Below the pieces are notes generated by a model that searched no databases, had not been told where the DNA came from, and saw only the letters and a program-made list of their open reading frames with translations. A stretch of DNA of 64,000 nt from Nocardia farcinica. Lineage in GTDB: Bacteria > Actinomycetota > Actinomycetes > Mycobacteriales > Mycobacteriaceae. How positions within the stretch are numbered: the first letter of the stretch is position 1; every line of letters starts with the position of its first letter. The stretch lies in NCBI RefSeq assembly GCF_001182745.1, contig NZ_LN868939.1:310001-374000 (forward strand). Reading direction: 5' to 3'. Shown in pieces: positions 37,952-47,367 of this stretch. Both the position numbers and the translations under genes were made by a program.

Positions 37952-38509
37952 TCAGGCGCCGCCGTAGACCTTGGGGTCGAGGGTGCCGATGTAGGGCAGG
38001 TCGCGGTAGCGCTCGGCGTAGTCGAGGCCGTAGCCGACGACGAACTCGTTGGGGATGTCGAAGCCGACGTGGGCGACCTCGACCTGGGTGCGCAGCGCGT
38101 CGGGCTTGCGCAGCAGGGTGACCACCTCGAGCGAGGCCGGATTGCGGGTGGACAGGTTGCGCTTGAGCCACGACAGCGTCAGGCCGGAGTCGATGATGTC
38201 CTCGACGATCAGCACATTGCGCCCGGCGATGTCCTTGTCCAAATCCTTCATGATCCGCACCACGCCCGAGGAGGAGGTGGACGACCCGTAGGAGGAGACG
38301 GCCATGAATTCCATCTGGGTCGGAATCGGCAGCGCCTTGGCCAGGTCGGTCATGAAGAAGATCGCGCCCTTGAGCACGCCCACCAACAGCAGATCACCTT
38401 CGGGGGCGCCGGCCGGATAGCGCTTGGCGATCAGCTCGGCCAGTTCCTTGGTCTTGGCGGCGATCTGTTCCTCGGTGATCAGCACCGACGCGATGTCGTC
38501 CCCGTACAC
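37952..38509 (-). CDS. hpt: Hypoxanthine phosphoribosyltransferase
   Basis: This 185-residue purine salvage enzyme carries the PRPP-binding loop [13 protein letters not shown], the flexible-loop region [10 protein letters not shown] and the KGAIFF segment. It converts hypoxanthine or guanine with PRPP to IMP or GMP. GTG start. It lies downstream of tilS, an arrangement conserved in actinobacteria. Confidence 0.95.
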   Translation of the reverse strand: MYGDDIASVLITEEQIAAKTKELAELIAKRYPAGAPEGDLLLVGVLKGAIFFMTDLAKALPIPTQMEFMAVSSYGSSTSSSGVVRIMKDLDKDIAGRNVLIVEDIIDSGLTLSWLKRNLSTRNPASLEVVTLLRKPDALRTQVEVAHVGFDIPNEFVVGYGLDYAERYRDLPYIGTLDPKVYGGA

Positions 38510-38545
38510 GTGTCGTGGTGTCCCTTCCCTGTGTTCGCGGCACGT

Positions 38546-39502
38546 TCACCGCGCGGGCGATCGTGCTTGCCTGCGCAGTGTCAGCCTGCCACGTTCGCGC
38601 GCGGCAACCAACCTCATCCCCGGTGTTCCGCCGCCGACGGCCACCCCGCCCTGGCCTCGCCAGGCGGTAACCAGCGCGTCGATCGCGCGTAATTGCCTGT
38701 CGGTCAGTGCCTTCGCGCCGCCGTCGAGCAGCCAGGCGCGGATGGCGCGGCGGCGCAGCGCGGCCGGAGCCGTGGCCAGCGTCTCGATCCGCAGGTCACC
38801 GGCATCGGCGGCCGCGCTCGCGAGGTCGGCGGCCAGTGCGTCGAGCACCGCGCCGTCCTCGCGCAACTGCTGCCCGGTGCGGGCCAGCGCCTCGGCCACC
38901 CCGCCGCCGAGCACGTCCTCGAGCAGCGGCAGCACCTCGGTGCGCAGCCGCACCCGGGTGAACTCGGCGGACCGGTTGTGTGGGTCCTCGTGCGGGGTGA
39001 GGCCGAGGTCGGCGCACAGTCGCCGGGTGTCGGCCCGGCGCACCCCGAGCAGCGGCCTGCCCCACGGCGGGGTGTAGGCGGCCATGCCGCGGATGGATCG
39101 CGCGCCGGAGCCGCGGGCCAGGCCCAGCAGCACGGTTTCGGCCTGGTCGTCGAGGGTGTGCCCGAGCAGCACCGGAAGACCCGCGCGCGCACTGCCCAGC
39201 GCGGCGTAGCGGGCCTCGCGGGCGGCGGCCTCCAGCCCGCCGTCGCTGCCGACGCGCACGCGCAGCACCCGCACCGAACGGCAGCCCAGTGTCCGGGCCT
39301 GGGCCGCGGCCGCCGCGGCCACCGCGTCCGACCCCGCCTGCAAGCCGTGATCGACGACGAGGGCGTCCACCGCCGCGGCTTCCACCACGGCCGCCGCGGT
39401 CAACGCCAAGGAGTCGGCCCCACCGGACAACGCGACCGCGACGGCGGGCGCGGCACCGGGCAGGTGTTCGGCGAGCCACCCGCGCACGGCGTGCCGCAGC
39501 AC
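38546..39502 (-). CDS. tilS: tRNA(Ile)-lysidine synthetase
   Basis: This 318-residue enzyme modifies the wobble cytidine of the minor isoleucine tRNA. The PP-loop ATPase motif is VALSGGADSLALTA. The HTLDDQAETVLLGLARGSGA segment and the FTRVRLRTEVLPLLE region follow, and the C-terminal domain has LTDRQLRAIDALVTAWRGQG. The start is uncertain: GTG 39502 leaves a normal 24-residue lead before the P-loop. A few further upstream codons remain open, but without a standard start. Confidence 0.92.
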   Translation of the reverse strand: MLRHAVRGWLAEHLPGAAPAVAVALSGGADSLALTAAAVVEAAAVDALVVDHGLQAGSDAVAAAAAAQARTLGCRSVRVLRVRVGSDGGLEAAAREARYAALGSARAGLPVLLGHTLDDQAETVLLGLARGSGARSIRGMAAYTPPWGRPLLGVRRADTRRLCADLGLTPHEDPHNRSAEFTRVRLRTEVLPLLEDVLGGGVAEALARTGQQLREDGAVLDALAADLASAAADAGDLRIETLATAPAALRRRAIRAWLLDGGAKALTDRQLRAIDALVTAWRGQGGVAVGGGTPGMRLVAARERGRLTLRRQARSPAR

Positions 39503-39543
39503 GAGCGCCGCGGGGGTCTCGGGCAGGGTGCGTGTGTCCGCGC

Positions 39544-40650
39544 TCAGTTCAGGACGCGGGCGATCCACCGGTCCGGGTCCTCGATCTCGTCGGTGCGCGG
39601 CAGCGTCTCCGCGTCGGTCCACACCGTGTTGAACGAGGCCATCCCCACCCGGCCCACCACGTGGTCCACGAACGCCTTGCCCCGCACGTACTGGGCGACC
39701 TTCGCGTCCACGCCGAGCAGGGCGCGCAGGATCCGCTGGATCGGGTTGGCCGGGCGCTGCCTGCGCTTGTCGAAGGCGGCGCGGATCTGCGCGACGGTGG
39801 GGATCACCGCGGGCCCGACCGCGTCCATCACGTGGTCGGCGTGGCCCTCGAGCAGGGTGCCGAGCATGAGCAGCCGGTCCAGGGCCTCCCGCTGCGGTGG
39901 CGCCTGGGTGGCGCGCAGCAGGCCGATGACCCCGCGATTGGCGGGATCGTCGGGCACACCGCCGCGCCTGCGCTCGCGCACCTCCGCCACCAGCCGCGAC
40001 AGCATCTCGGCCAGCGGCTCCTCGCCCACCTCGCCGAGCACGTCGACATTGCTGCGCATGTAGTCGGCCAGCCAGGGCGCCGAGGAGAACTGCACCCGGT
40101 GGGTCACCTCGTGCAGGCACACCCAGAAACGGAAGTCCGTCGGCGAGACGCCGAGCGCGCGTTCGACCGCCATGATGTTGGGCGCCACCAGCAGCAGCGT
40201 TCCGTCCGGCCCGGTGAACGGGTCGTACTGGCCGAGGATCGCGGTGGACAGGAAGGCCAGCATCGCGCCGGCCTGCACCCCGGCGGGTTTGCCGGCGAGC
40301 CTGCCCTTGAAGCCGGTGTCGGCCTGCGCGCCGGTGCCGGTGAGCGTGGACATCGAGTCCGCGGCGGCGCTGATCCAGCCGGGCCGGTCGACGATCCTGG
40401 CCTCGGGTACCGGCTGGTCGTCGAGAAGCCCGCTGACCTCGCGCACCGGTCCTTCGGCTCGGATGGAGGACGCGGCGAGCTCGGCGACCACCTGCTCGGC
40501 CGAGTACCGCGAGGTGCGCGGTCCCGCGGGCACCAGCGCGGCGCCGGTGCGCGCGGCCAGCCGCCAGTCGACGGCGCCGGACAGCCCGGAACGGCGCGGT
40601 GACTCGGTCGTCCCGGCCGCGGTGTCGGTCTCGTCAGCGCCTTCGAACAT
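39544..40650 (-). CDS. Zinicin-like zinc-dependent metalloprotease (DUF2342 family)
   Basis: A 368-residue protein of the coenzyme F420-biosynthesis-associated/zinicin family (Rv3626c ortholog). The metal site is [14 protein letters not shown] (HExxH), and [11 protein letters not shown] downstream supplies a likely third ligand. The substrate is unknown. ATG 40650 gives a normal start 14 nt after dacB. The upstream ATG would overlap dacB. Confidence 0.85.
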   Translation of the reverse strand: MFEGADETDTAAGTTESPRRSGLSGAVDWRLAARTGAALVPAGPRTSRYSAEQVVAELAASSIRAEGPVREVSGLLDDQPVPEARIVDRPGWISAAADSMSTLTGTGAQADTGFKGRLAGKPAGVQAGAMLAFLSTAILGQYDPFTGPDGTLLLVAPNIMAVERALGVSPTDFRFWVCLHEVTHRVQFSSAPWLADYMRSNVDVLGEVGEEPLAEMLSRLVAEVRERRRGGVPDDPANRGVIGLLRATQAPPQREALDRLLMLGTLLEGHADHVMDAVGPAVIPTVAQIRAAFDKRRQRPANPIQRILRALLGVDAKVAQYVRGKAFVDHVVGRVGMASFNTVWTDAETLPRTDEIEDPDRWIARVLN

Positions 40651-40663
40651 GGTCAACCACCCG

Positions 40664-42124
40664 TCACGAGCATCCACAGTTGCGCAGCGTGCCCGCGATG
40701 GCATCCAACGCCGGCCTGCTCACCTCCGGCGGCCGATCGTTCGACATCAACGCGAAGGTCAGCACCCGCCCGTCTCGGTCGAGCACATACCCGACCAACG
40801 CGCTGGCAACCGTGAGAGTTCCGGTTTTGGCCCGTACCCAGCCCGCGCCCTCGCGATTGCGGGTGACATACCGTTCGGCGAGCGAGCCGGTCGCCCCGGC
40901 CACCGGCAGCTGGTCGAGCAACGGCGCCAGCGTCGCGGCCAGCCGGTCGCTCTCCGGCTCGGCCTTGGTCCCGGCCGGGCGGGCCAGGGCCGTGCCGGTG
41001 GGCTGGGCGGCGGTGGCGATCACCTTGTCGAGCAGCCGGGCGGGCAGCCGGTCGTCCACCGACAAGCCGCTGGTGTCGTGCATGTCCATGCCGCTCACGT
41101 CGAAGCCCGCCTTCTCCAGCGTGGCGCGCACCGCGGCCACGGCGCCGGTGAAGGACGGTTCGTGGCCGGTGGCCAGGGCGATCTCGCGGCCGATCGTCTC
41201 GGCCAGCACGTTGTCGGAGTGCACCATCATGTCGCGCAGCCGGTCGCGCAGCGGCGCCGAATGTACCGCGGCCACCTCGGCGGCGTCGGGTGCCGCGGTG
41301 CCCGCCCGCACCCGGGCGGGGTCGAGCCCGAGCGCGGTGGCCAGGGCGCGCCCGGCGTCGAGGGCCGGTTCGGTGGTGCGCGGGGAGTATTCGACCAGCG
41401 GGCTCAGCCTGCCGCCGTCGATCATCACCGGCTCGATCGGGGCGATGGACCCCTCCGGCACGTCGATCGGGTCCCAGCCCCGCGCCATGGTCGGTCCGCT
41501 GAAGGCCGAGGTGTCCACGACGATGGTGTCGACCGCGCGTCCGGAGGCCTTGATCTGGTCCACCAGATCCGACAGCCGCGCCGCGTTCGGGTAATACCCC
41601 TTGCCGTCCGGCTGGGCGGTCAGCGTCGGGTCACCGCCGCCGACGAGCACCAGTTCCCCCGCCGCCGAGCCGACGACCACCTCGGTGGCCACCCGCCGGT
41701 CCGCGGGCAGTGCCAGCAGCGCCGCGGCGGCGGTGAGGATCTTGGCCGTGGAGGACGGGATCATCGGTGTGCCCGGGTCGGCGCTCCACAGCGTCACCCC
41801 GCTCTCGGCATCGGTGACGATGCCGGTGAACGCGCCCAGATCCGGGTTCGTGACGGCCGCGGCCAACGCCGTCGAGACCCCCGACGGGCTCGGCGCGGGC
41901 GCCTCGGTCGCCGGGGTCACCCGGGGGAACGCCTTGACCGGCGCGGGCGGGGCCGCGACGGTCAGCCCGCCGTGCCGGAATTCCGGGGTCCAGGGCCGCA
42001 CCACCAGCAGCACCGCGGCGACGGCGAGGAGCAGCGCGGTCGCGGCGGCCGTGGCCCCGATCCACAACCGCCTGCGCCGCCGGGCCGCCAAGTCACCGAT
42101 CTTCCTGTCGTTCCCACCAACCAC
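40664..42124 (-). CDS. dacB: D-alanyl-D-alanine carboxypeptidase/endopeptidase (PBP4 type)
   Basis: A penicillin-binding protein of ~486 residues. A cytoplasmic basic segment ([10 protein letters not shown]) precedes a membrane anchor ([15 protein letters not shown]) and a Pro/Ala-rich spacer. The peptidase S13 domain shows SSTAK (SxxK), HSDN (SxN) and VRAKTGT (KTG). It trims peptidoglycan stem peptides outside the membrane. GTG 42124 is chosen. An in-frame GTG at 42184 is the alternative. It is divergent from ppa. Confidence 0.92.
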   Translation of the reverse strand: MVGGNDRKIGDLAARRRRRLWIGATAAATALLLAVAAVLLVVRPWTPEFRHGGLTVAAPPAPVKAFPRVTPATEAPAPSPSGVSTALAAAVTNPDLGAFTGIVTDAESGVTLWSADPGTPMIPSSTAKILTAAAALLALPADRRVATEVVVGSAAGELVLVGGGDPTLTAQPDGKGYYPNAARLSDLVDQIKASGRAVDTIVVDTSAFSGPTMARGWDPIDVPEGSIAPIEPVMIDGGRLSPLVEYSPRTTEPALDAGRALATALGLDPARVRAGTAAPDAAEVAAVHSAPLRDRLRDMMVHSDNVLAETIGREIALATGHEPSFTGAVAAVRATLEKAGFDVSGMDMHDTSGLSVDDRLPARLLDKVIATAAQPTGTALARPAGTKAEPESDRLAATLAPLLDQLPVAGATGSLAERYVTRNREGAGWVRAKTGTLTVASALVGYVLDRDGRVLTFALMSNDRPPEVSRPALDAIAGTLRNCGCS

Positions 42125-42283
42125 GTGCCCGTCGTCTCCCTGACTCCGCTCACCGCGCACCGCCTGGCGCACCCGTATCCGCACCGCTCACACTATCCTC
42201 GTTCCGCTACCGTTCCCCCGAACAGTCGGCGAGTCGGCCGCGTGCCCGCTCGCGCCCACAGAAGCACCACAGAAGGAGATGGC

Positions 42284-42775
42284 GTGGAGTTCGACGTCAC
42301 CATCGAGATCCCGAAGGGATCCCGGAACAAGTACGAAGTCGATCACGAGACCGGGCGGGTCCGCCTCGACCGTTTCCTGTACACCTCGATGGTGTACCCG
42401 GCCGACTACGGCTTCATCGAGAACACCCTGGGCGAGGACGGCGATCCGCTGGACGCGCTGGTGCTGCTGCCCGATTCGGTGTTCCCCGGCGTGATCGTGG
42501 AGGCCCGTCCGGTCGCCATGTACAAGATGGAGGACGAGGCGGGCGGCGACGCGAAGGTGCTGTGTGTGCCCGCCGGCGACCCGCGCTGGGACCACATCCA
42601 GGATCTGGCCGACGTGCCGGAGTTCGAGCTGGCCGCGATCAAGCACTTCTTCGAGCGCTACAAGGACCTCGAGCCGGGCAAGTACGTGAAGGGCTCGGAG
42701 TGGGTCGGCCGCGCCGAGGCCGAGGCCGAGGTCGAGGCGTCGTTCAAGCGACTGCAGGACAAGGGCGGCCACTGA
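42284..42775 (+). CDS. ppa: Inorganic pyrophosphatase
   Basis: A 163-residue family I soluble pyrophosphatase with [24 protein letters not shown] and the metal-binding [10 protein letters not shown]. It hydrolyses pyrophosphate from biosynthetic reactions. GTG start with AAGGAGA upstream. A strong terminator follows. Confidence 0.97.
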   Translation: MEFDVTIEIPKGSRNKYEVDHETGRVRLDRFLYTSMVYPADYGFIENTLGEDGDPLDALVLLPDSVFPGVIVEARPVAMYKMEDEAGGDAKVLCVPAGDPRWDHIQDLADVPEFELAAIKHFFERYKDLEPGKYVKGSEWVGRAEAEAEVEASFKRLQDKGGH

Positions 42776-42794
42776 GCCTGCCCCGCACACGGCG

Positions 42795-42828
42795 AAAGGG
42801 ACGTCCGGCCGATGCCGGGCGTCCCTTT
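42795..42828 (+). terminator. Rho-independent terminator of ppa
   Basis: A 15-bp stem with one G-U pair (42795-42809 with 42814-42828) closes on a CGAT loop and ends in CCCTTT. Confidence 0.85.
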
Positions 42829-42854
42829 CTCGTCGCGGTGTGCGGAACCGGAGA

Positions 42855-43109
42855 TCAGTAGTAGATGTAGAGGTCCCAGCCGTCCCAGTTCTCGATGCAC
42901 TCCCAGTAGTAGCCGCCGGTGCTCGGGGAGATGCCGTCGGCGCGGCAGGCCTCCAGGGTGGCGTAGGTGCCGATGTAGGTGCCGCCGTAGTAGGCGGCCT
43001 GGTAGGTGGTCTCGATCGGCGCGGCGGCGGAGGCCGTGGCCGCCGTCGACACCCCGGCGACGGCGGCGGTGGCCAGCAGGCCGGCGGCGATGAGGGACTT
43101 GATGCGCAT
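42855..43109 (-). CDS. Small secreted protein
   Basis: An 84-residue protein with a clear Sec signal peptide ([20 protein letters not shown], AxA-type cleavage near ATASAAA). The mature part of about 55 residues is Tyr/Trp/Gly-rich ([20 protein letters not shown]) with two cysteines that could form one disulfide. It has a CAGGAG ribosome site. The function is unknown. The C-terminus ending in aromatic residues (WDLYIYY) is unusual. Confidence 0.78.
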   Translation of the reverse strand: MRIKSLIAAGLLATAAVAGVSTAATASAAAPIETTYQAAYYGGTYIGTYATLEACRADGISPSTGGYYWECIENWDGWDLYIYY

Positions 43110-43280
43110 GTCGTGCTCCTGTCGGAAGGTGCGGGTCGGTGTGACAGGAACAACGGTATGGTTCGGAAAAGCCCTGCACAGCCACCCCTAGGTGGCGATA
43201 CCGGGCACCCTGGCGGTGTTCACCACCGCCACCTTCGGACCTCCGCGCCCCACCCTCGGGTGGACGGCGTGAACGACGAA

Positions 43281-43307
43281 GCCCGCCGGTCGTGGGGACC
43301 GGCGGGC
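43281..43307 (-). terminator. Hairpin terminator downstream of the crotonase gene
   Basis: An 11-bp perfect stem (43281-43291 with 43297-43307) and 5-nt loop lie 28 nt beyond the crotonase stop on the minus strand. Confidence 0.65.
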
Positions 43308-43334
43308 TCGGGCTCGGGGCTCGGAGCTCAGGGC

Positions 43335-44156
43335 TCAGCGTCCCTTGAACTCCGGCGCGCGCTTCTCGAACACCGCCTGGATCGCCTCGGTCAGGTCCTC
43401 CGAGGGCAGGAAGGCCGCGTTCCACGCCGAGACGTAGCGCAGGCCCTCGGCGATGTCGTTGACCCGCCGCTGCTCGAGCACGTCCTTGACGCCCTGCACC
43501 ACCAGCGGCGGGTTGGCCGCGATCTCGCGGGCCAGCGCGTGCGCCGCGGCCAGCACCGCCTGCTGGTCCGGGTACACGTCGTTGACCAGCCCGATCTTCT
43601 CCGCGCGTGCGGCGTCGATGTCCTTGCCGGTGTAGGCCAGCTCGCGCAGGTGGCCCTCGCCGATGATGCCGGGCAGGCGCTGCAGCGAGCCCACGTCGGC
43701 GACGATGGCGACCTTGGCTTCGCGCACGCTGAACTGGGCGTCGGCGCTGGCGAGCCGGATGTCGGCGGCCGCGATGAGGTCGACGCCGCCGCCGATGCAC
43801 CAGCCCGACACCGCCGCGATCACCGGCTTGGAGCACTCGGCGACGGAGTTGATCGAGGCCTGCAGCCTGCGGATCTCCTTGAGGAAGTCGGTGCGCGGGG
43901 CCGCCAGCGCCCGGTCGGCCATCAGCGGGCCGAAGGTGCCGGACATGGCAGGCAGGTCGAGACCGTAGGAGAAGTGTTTGCCGGAGCCGGTGATCACGAC
44001 CGCGCGCACCTGCGGGTCGGCATCGAGCCCGGCGAAGATCTCCGGGAGCTCCCGCCAGAAATCCGGTCCCATCGCGTTGCCCTTGCCGGGACCGGTCAAC
44101 GTCACCTGGGCGACATGGTCGCTGATCTCGACCGTGAAAGCCTGCCAATCTGTCAT
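43335..44156 (-). CDS. Enoyl-CoA hydratase/isomerase family protein (EchA21-like)
   Basis: A 273-residue crotonase. The oxyanion-hole segments are [14 protein letters not shown] and [20 protein letters not shown], and the region [20 protein letters not shown] carries an Asp at a position used by dienoyl-CoA isomerases. The sequence is closely related to what I recall of mycobacterial EchA21 (Rv3774). It probably acts in fatty-acid or sterol side-chain beta-oxidation. Confidence 0.88.
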   Translation of the reverse strand: MTDWQAFTVEISDHVAQVTLTGPGKGNAMGPDFWRELPEIFAGLDADPQVRAVVITGSGKHFSYGLDLPAMSGTFGPLMADRALAAPRTDFLKEIRRLQASINSVAECSKPVIAAVSGWCIGGGVDLIAAADIRLASADAQFSVREAKVAIVADVGSLQRLPGIIGEGHLRELAYTGKDIDAARAEKIGLVNDVYPDQQAVLAAAHALAREIAANPPLVVQGVKDVLEQRRVNDIAEGLRYVSAWNAAFLPSEDLTEAIQAVFEKRAPEFKGR

Positions 44157-44375
44157 CCGCCCACCGTATCGGCCGCGCCGAGGCCGCGGCCAGCCCCTCC
44201 CGGCCGCCGCCGCACCCCGCCGGTGCGGATTTCCTTCGGCGTGGATCGAATCCTCGACCCCGCCGGTGCTCGGCACGTTGTTCCAGGTCACCGCGGTGGG
44301 CGGGAGGTGACGAGCCACCCAGCACGGCTGCCGCCCGCGCTCGGCGGGTGCCGATGCGGCGTAGCTTGTGGTGGT

Positions 44376-44927
44376 GTGAGCGAAGTACCTCGCCCCGAGA
44401 CGGGCATCCGGATCCCCGACGACCTCAGCGGCATCACCGCCGAGCAGTACCGAGCGTCGATGCGGCACTACCCGGCCGGCGTCACCGTGGTCACGCTCGA
44501 CTCACCGGCCGGACCGGTCGGCTTCACCGCGACGTCGTTCGCGTCGCTGTCGCTGGAGCCGCCGCTGGTCTCGTTCAACATCGCCCACACCTCGTCGAGC
44601 CTGACCGCGATGCTGGCCGCCGACTCGGTCGTCATCCACTTTCTCGGCGAACACCAGCGCCACATCGCGCAGCGCTTCTCCCGCACCGCGGCCGAGCGCT
44701 TCGCCGACCATTCGCTGTGGACCACGCTGGAGACCGGGGAGCCGGTGCTGCACGGCACTCCCATCTGGGTGCGCGCCGCGGTGCATCAGCTCATCCCGAT
44801 CGGTGACCACACCTTCGTCGTCGGCCTGGTCACCCGCGTCCACGACGACACCGACGAGAGTCCGTCGGCGGCACCGCTGCTCTACTACAACGGCCGCTAC
44901 CACCGGCCCACGGCACTGGACGGGTGA
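44376..44927 (+). CDS. Flavin reductase-like (FMN-binding split barrel) protein
   Basis: A 183-residue protein with the split-barrel pattern of two-component monooxygenase reductases: [20 protein letters not shown] start ([20 protein letters not shown]), [20 protein letters not shown] and the C-terminal [12 protein letters not shown]. It would supply reduced flavin to a monooxygenase that is not in this window. The GTG start lies 8 nt after TAGCTT, suggesting a leaderless mRNA. Confidence 0.85.
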   Translation: MSEVPRPETGIRIPDDLSGITAEQYRASMRHYPAGVTVVTLDSPAGPVGFTATSFASLSLEPPLVSFNIAHTSSSLTAMLAADSVVIHFLGEHQRHIAQRFSRTAAERFADHSLWTTLETGEPVLHGTPIWVRAAVHQLIPIGDHTFVVGLVTRVHDDTDESPSAAPLLYYNGRYHRPTALDG

Positions 44928-44988
44928 TCCCGAGGTCGGCGGCCGGTCGCACGATGGCACCACCGGCAGCCGCTGCCGACCGCGGGCC

Positions 44989-46305
44989 TCAGCGCAGGCA
45001 GGGCGCCGCGCCGCCCGCCGAATCACCGCCGAGCGGCCGGGTTTCGGGGCTCGGGCTCCACAGCCCGCCGGTGCACGCGTAGTTCCACGCCGTCCCCCGC
45101 TCGACGAGCCGCGCGACCGCGCCGACCAGGCGGTCGACCTGCTCCGAGGTGGTCGACACCCCGACGCTCGCTCGCAGCGCGGCGGCCACCCCGAGCCGGG
45201 CCAGCAGCGGATGCGCGCAGAACCGCCCGTCGCGCACGCCGATGCCGTGCTCGGCGGACAGGTAGGCGGCGACATGACCGGGCTCGTACCCGTCGAGGGT
45301 GAACGCCACGATTCCGACGCAGTCGCTGCTGTCGGCGAACACGCGCAGCACCCGGCACCCCGGCACCGCGGCGAGACCGGCGCGCAGCCGCTCGGTGAGC
45401 TGCCGCTCGTGCGCGACCAGCGCTTCGGCGTCGACCGCGCCCAGCGCATCGCAGGCCGCGGCGATCGCGGCCGCACCGAGCACGTTCGGCGATCCGCCCT
45501 CGTGCCGCTGCGGCGCGGGCGCCCACGCCACGTCGGAGACGCCGACCTCGCGCACCGCGCCACCGCCGGCCAGATACGGCTCGGCCGCGTCCAGCCAGTC
45601 CCGCCTGCCCACCAGCACCCCGGCGCCGAACGGCGCGTACAGCTTGTGCCCGGAGCAGGCGAGGTAGTCGATGCCGGTGTCGCGCAGGGAGATCCGCCGG
45701 TGCGGCGCGAGCTGCGCCGCGTCGACCAGCAGCCGCGCACCGCACTGGTGGGCGATCTCGGCCAGCCTGCGCAGCGGCAGCACCTCGCCGGTCACGTTGG
45801 ACGCGCCGGTGACCGCGAGCAGCGCGGCGGGGCGGGCGCACAGCTCGGCCACCAGCCTGCGCAGTGTCTCCTCGATCGTGTCGGCCGCGCGCACCACCCG
45901 CCGCCCGTGCCTGGTCCAGGGCAGGAAGTTGGCGTGGTGCTCGATGTCGAGCACCACGGTCTCGCCCGGCACGCAGCCGGCCAGCAGGTTCAGCGAGTCG
46001 GTGGTGTTGCGGGTGAACACCACCACCTGGTCGTCGCCGGCGTCGAGGAACCGGGCGACCGAGCCGCGCGCGGCCTCGTAGCACTCGGTGGAGATGCGCG
46101 AGGCATACCCGGCGCCCCGGTGCACGCTGGCGTAGTAGGGCAGCAGGTGCTGGATCCGGTCGGCCACCGTGGCCAGCGCCGGAGCGCTCGCGGCCAGGTC
46201 GAAGTTGGCGTAGGTGGTGGTCCCGCCCTGGACGAGCGGCACGCGCAGGTCGTCGCCGGACACCCGGGCGAAGGCGGCGCAGGTCTGGTCCACAACAGCA
46301 GTCAT
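44989..46305 (-). CDS. Class V aminotransferase (cysteine desulfurase-like)
   Basis: This 438-residue PLP enzyme has the SufS/CsdA-like fold: YANFDLAASAPALATVADRI at the N-terminus, NTTDSLNLLAG, EHHANFLPW, the Asp-containing LLVDAAQLAPHRRI and the PLP lysine in DYLACSGHKLYAPFG. The catalytic cysteine of desulfurases cannot be placed with certainty. ATG 46305 has GGGA 7 nt upstream. The ATG at 46326 is possible. The frame stays open further upstream, but that stretch is a SAM-IV riboswitch, so it is not coding. SAM control suggests a role in sulfur amino acid metabolism. Confidence 0.85.
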   Translation of the reverse strand: MTAVVDQTCAAFARVSGDDLRVPLVQGGTTTYANFDLAASAPALATVADRIQHLLPYYASVHRGAGYASRISTECYEAARGSVARFLDAGDDQVVVFTRNTTDSLNLLAGCVPGETVVLDIEHHANFLPWTRHGRRVVRAADTIEETLRRLVAELCARPAALLAVTGASNVTGEVLPLRRLAEIAHQCGARLLVDAAQLAPHRRISLRDTGIDYLACSGHKLYAPFGAGVLVGRRDWLDAAEPYLAGGGAVREVGVSDVAWAPAPQRHEGGSPNVLGAAAIAAACDALGAVDAEALVAHERQLTERLRAGLAAVPGCRVLRVFADSSDCVGIVAFTLDGYEPGHVAAYLSAEHGIGVRDGRFCAHPLLARLGVAAALRASVGVSTTSEQVDRLVGAVARLVERGTAWNYACTGGLWSPSPETRPLGGDSAGGAAPCLR

Positions 46306-46349
46306 CACGTCATCCCGTCGGTTCATGGACCCGAGATCGAGAGGATTCG

Positions 46350-46468
46350 TCGAGTCCGCGCTTGCCGCGTCCGGTCGGACGGCGGCCAGGTCGTCACCCG
46401 GAGCACCCCACCGCGGAGGAGGGTTGCCGACCAGCGAGCCGGGGCTTTGCGCTGGCACTCATGACCTG
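46350..46468 (-). promoter_or_regulatory. SAM-IV riboswitch
   Basis: On the minus strand the RNA begins GGTCATGAGTGCCAGCG, continues with CCCCGGCTCGCTGG, CGGCAACCCTCC, GCGGTGGGGTGC and GGGTGACGACC, and closes with GCGGCAAGCGCGG. These blocks, in this order and spacing, match the actinobacterial SAM-IV class almost base for base. It ends about 25-45 nt before the possible starts of the aminotransferase gene, so it most likely controls translation or early termination in response to S-adenosylmethionine. Confidence 0.92.
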
Positions 46469-46566
46469 GACCGAGATTGGCAGACCCGGCGCCGCGTTGT
46501 CAACCACGATCCCCGGCACACCGAAACCGGGTTGCGGGCGCGCGCGGGGTGCGATCCCATCGACAG

Positions 46567-47193
46567 GTGACCCCCTCGCTGCTGCTCAGCTTCGTCGGCC
46601 TGTGCGTGCTGCTGTCGCTGACGCCCGGCCCGGACTCGTTCCTGGTGCTGCGGTTCTCGATCGTGGACGCCCGACCCGGCATCGCCGCGGCGATCGGCTC
46701 GGCGCTCGGCGGCATCGCCTGGGCGGTGGTGGTGGCCGCCGGGGTGGCGACCCTGCTCGAACAGTCCGCCACCGCCTACCGCGCCCTGAAGGTGATCGGC
46801 GGAATCTACTTGGTGTACTTGGGGATTCGCGCACTGCTCGACCACCGCAAGCAACGCGGAACCGCCGCGGAGCCGCCCGCGCCGGACCGGCACGCCCCCT
46901 CGGTTCGCTCGGCGTTCACCGCCGGTGTGGTCTCGTGTCTGTTCAACCCGAAGGTCGGCCTGTTCTACCTGGCGGTGCTGCCCCAGTTCCTCACCGAGGT
47001 CACCTTCGCCAACACGCTCGCCCTCGGTGCGATCGAATGCCTGGTGGCCGCGGTGGAGATGGTCCTGCTCGCCCTGCTGGCCGCCCGTGCCGTCGCCCTG
47101 CTGCGCACCCCGCGGGTGCGGGACCGGCTCGAACAGGCCAGTGCGGCGATCCTCACCGCGCTCGGCGTCGGCACGGTCGCCTCGGCCTCCTGA
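46567..47193 (+). CDS. LysE-family amino acid exporter
   Basis: A 208-residue membrane protein with the RhtB/LysE pattern: first helix with LCVLLSLTPGPDSFLVLRFS, GIAAAIGSALGGIAWAVVVA, YRALKVIGGIYLVYLGIRAL, and the fourth helix region FTAGVVSCLFNPKVGLFYLA. It probably exports an amino acid or homoserine-type compound. GTG start. It lies next to the SAM-controlled aminotransferase (divergent) and before the NRPS gene. A functional link is only suggested by position. Confidence 0.88.
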   Translation: MTPSLLLSFVGLCVLLSLTPGPDSFLVLRFSIVDARPGIAAAIGSALGGIAWAVVVAAGVATLLEQSATAYRALKVIGGIYLVYLGIRALLDHRKQRGTAAEPPAPDRHAPSVRSAFTAGVVSCLFNPKVGLFYLAVLPQFLTEVTFANTLALGAIECLVAAVEMVLLALLAARAVALLRTPRVRDRLEQASAAILTALGVGTVASAS

Positions 47194-47367
47194 CCGGGCC
47201 TGCGGACCGGGCCTGCCGACCGGCCACGTCCCGGCTCCGCGCACCCGCCGCGCACGACCCGTCCGGGTACCGTGGACAGCTGGTCACCGGGGTGTTTGCC
47301 CTCTGGTAACCCTGCTGTGAAACAAACATCCCGACACTGGGCAGGTTCTCGGAGAGGTGGACAGGAC

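Noticed and set aside
46306-46458. N-terminal extension of the aminotransferase reading frame
   Set aside because: The stretch carries the SAM-IV riboswitch, and the extended protein would have no counterpart in the family. The ATG at 46305 or 46326 is used instead.
47293-47328. TGTTTG...CAAACA inverted repeat before the NRPS gene
   Set aside because: Only 6 bp with a 24-nt loop, not distinguishable from chance.
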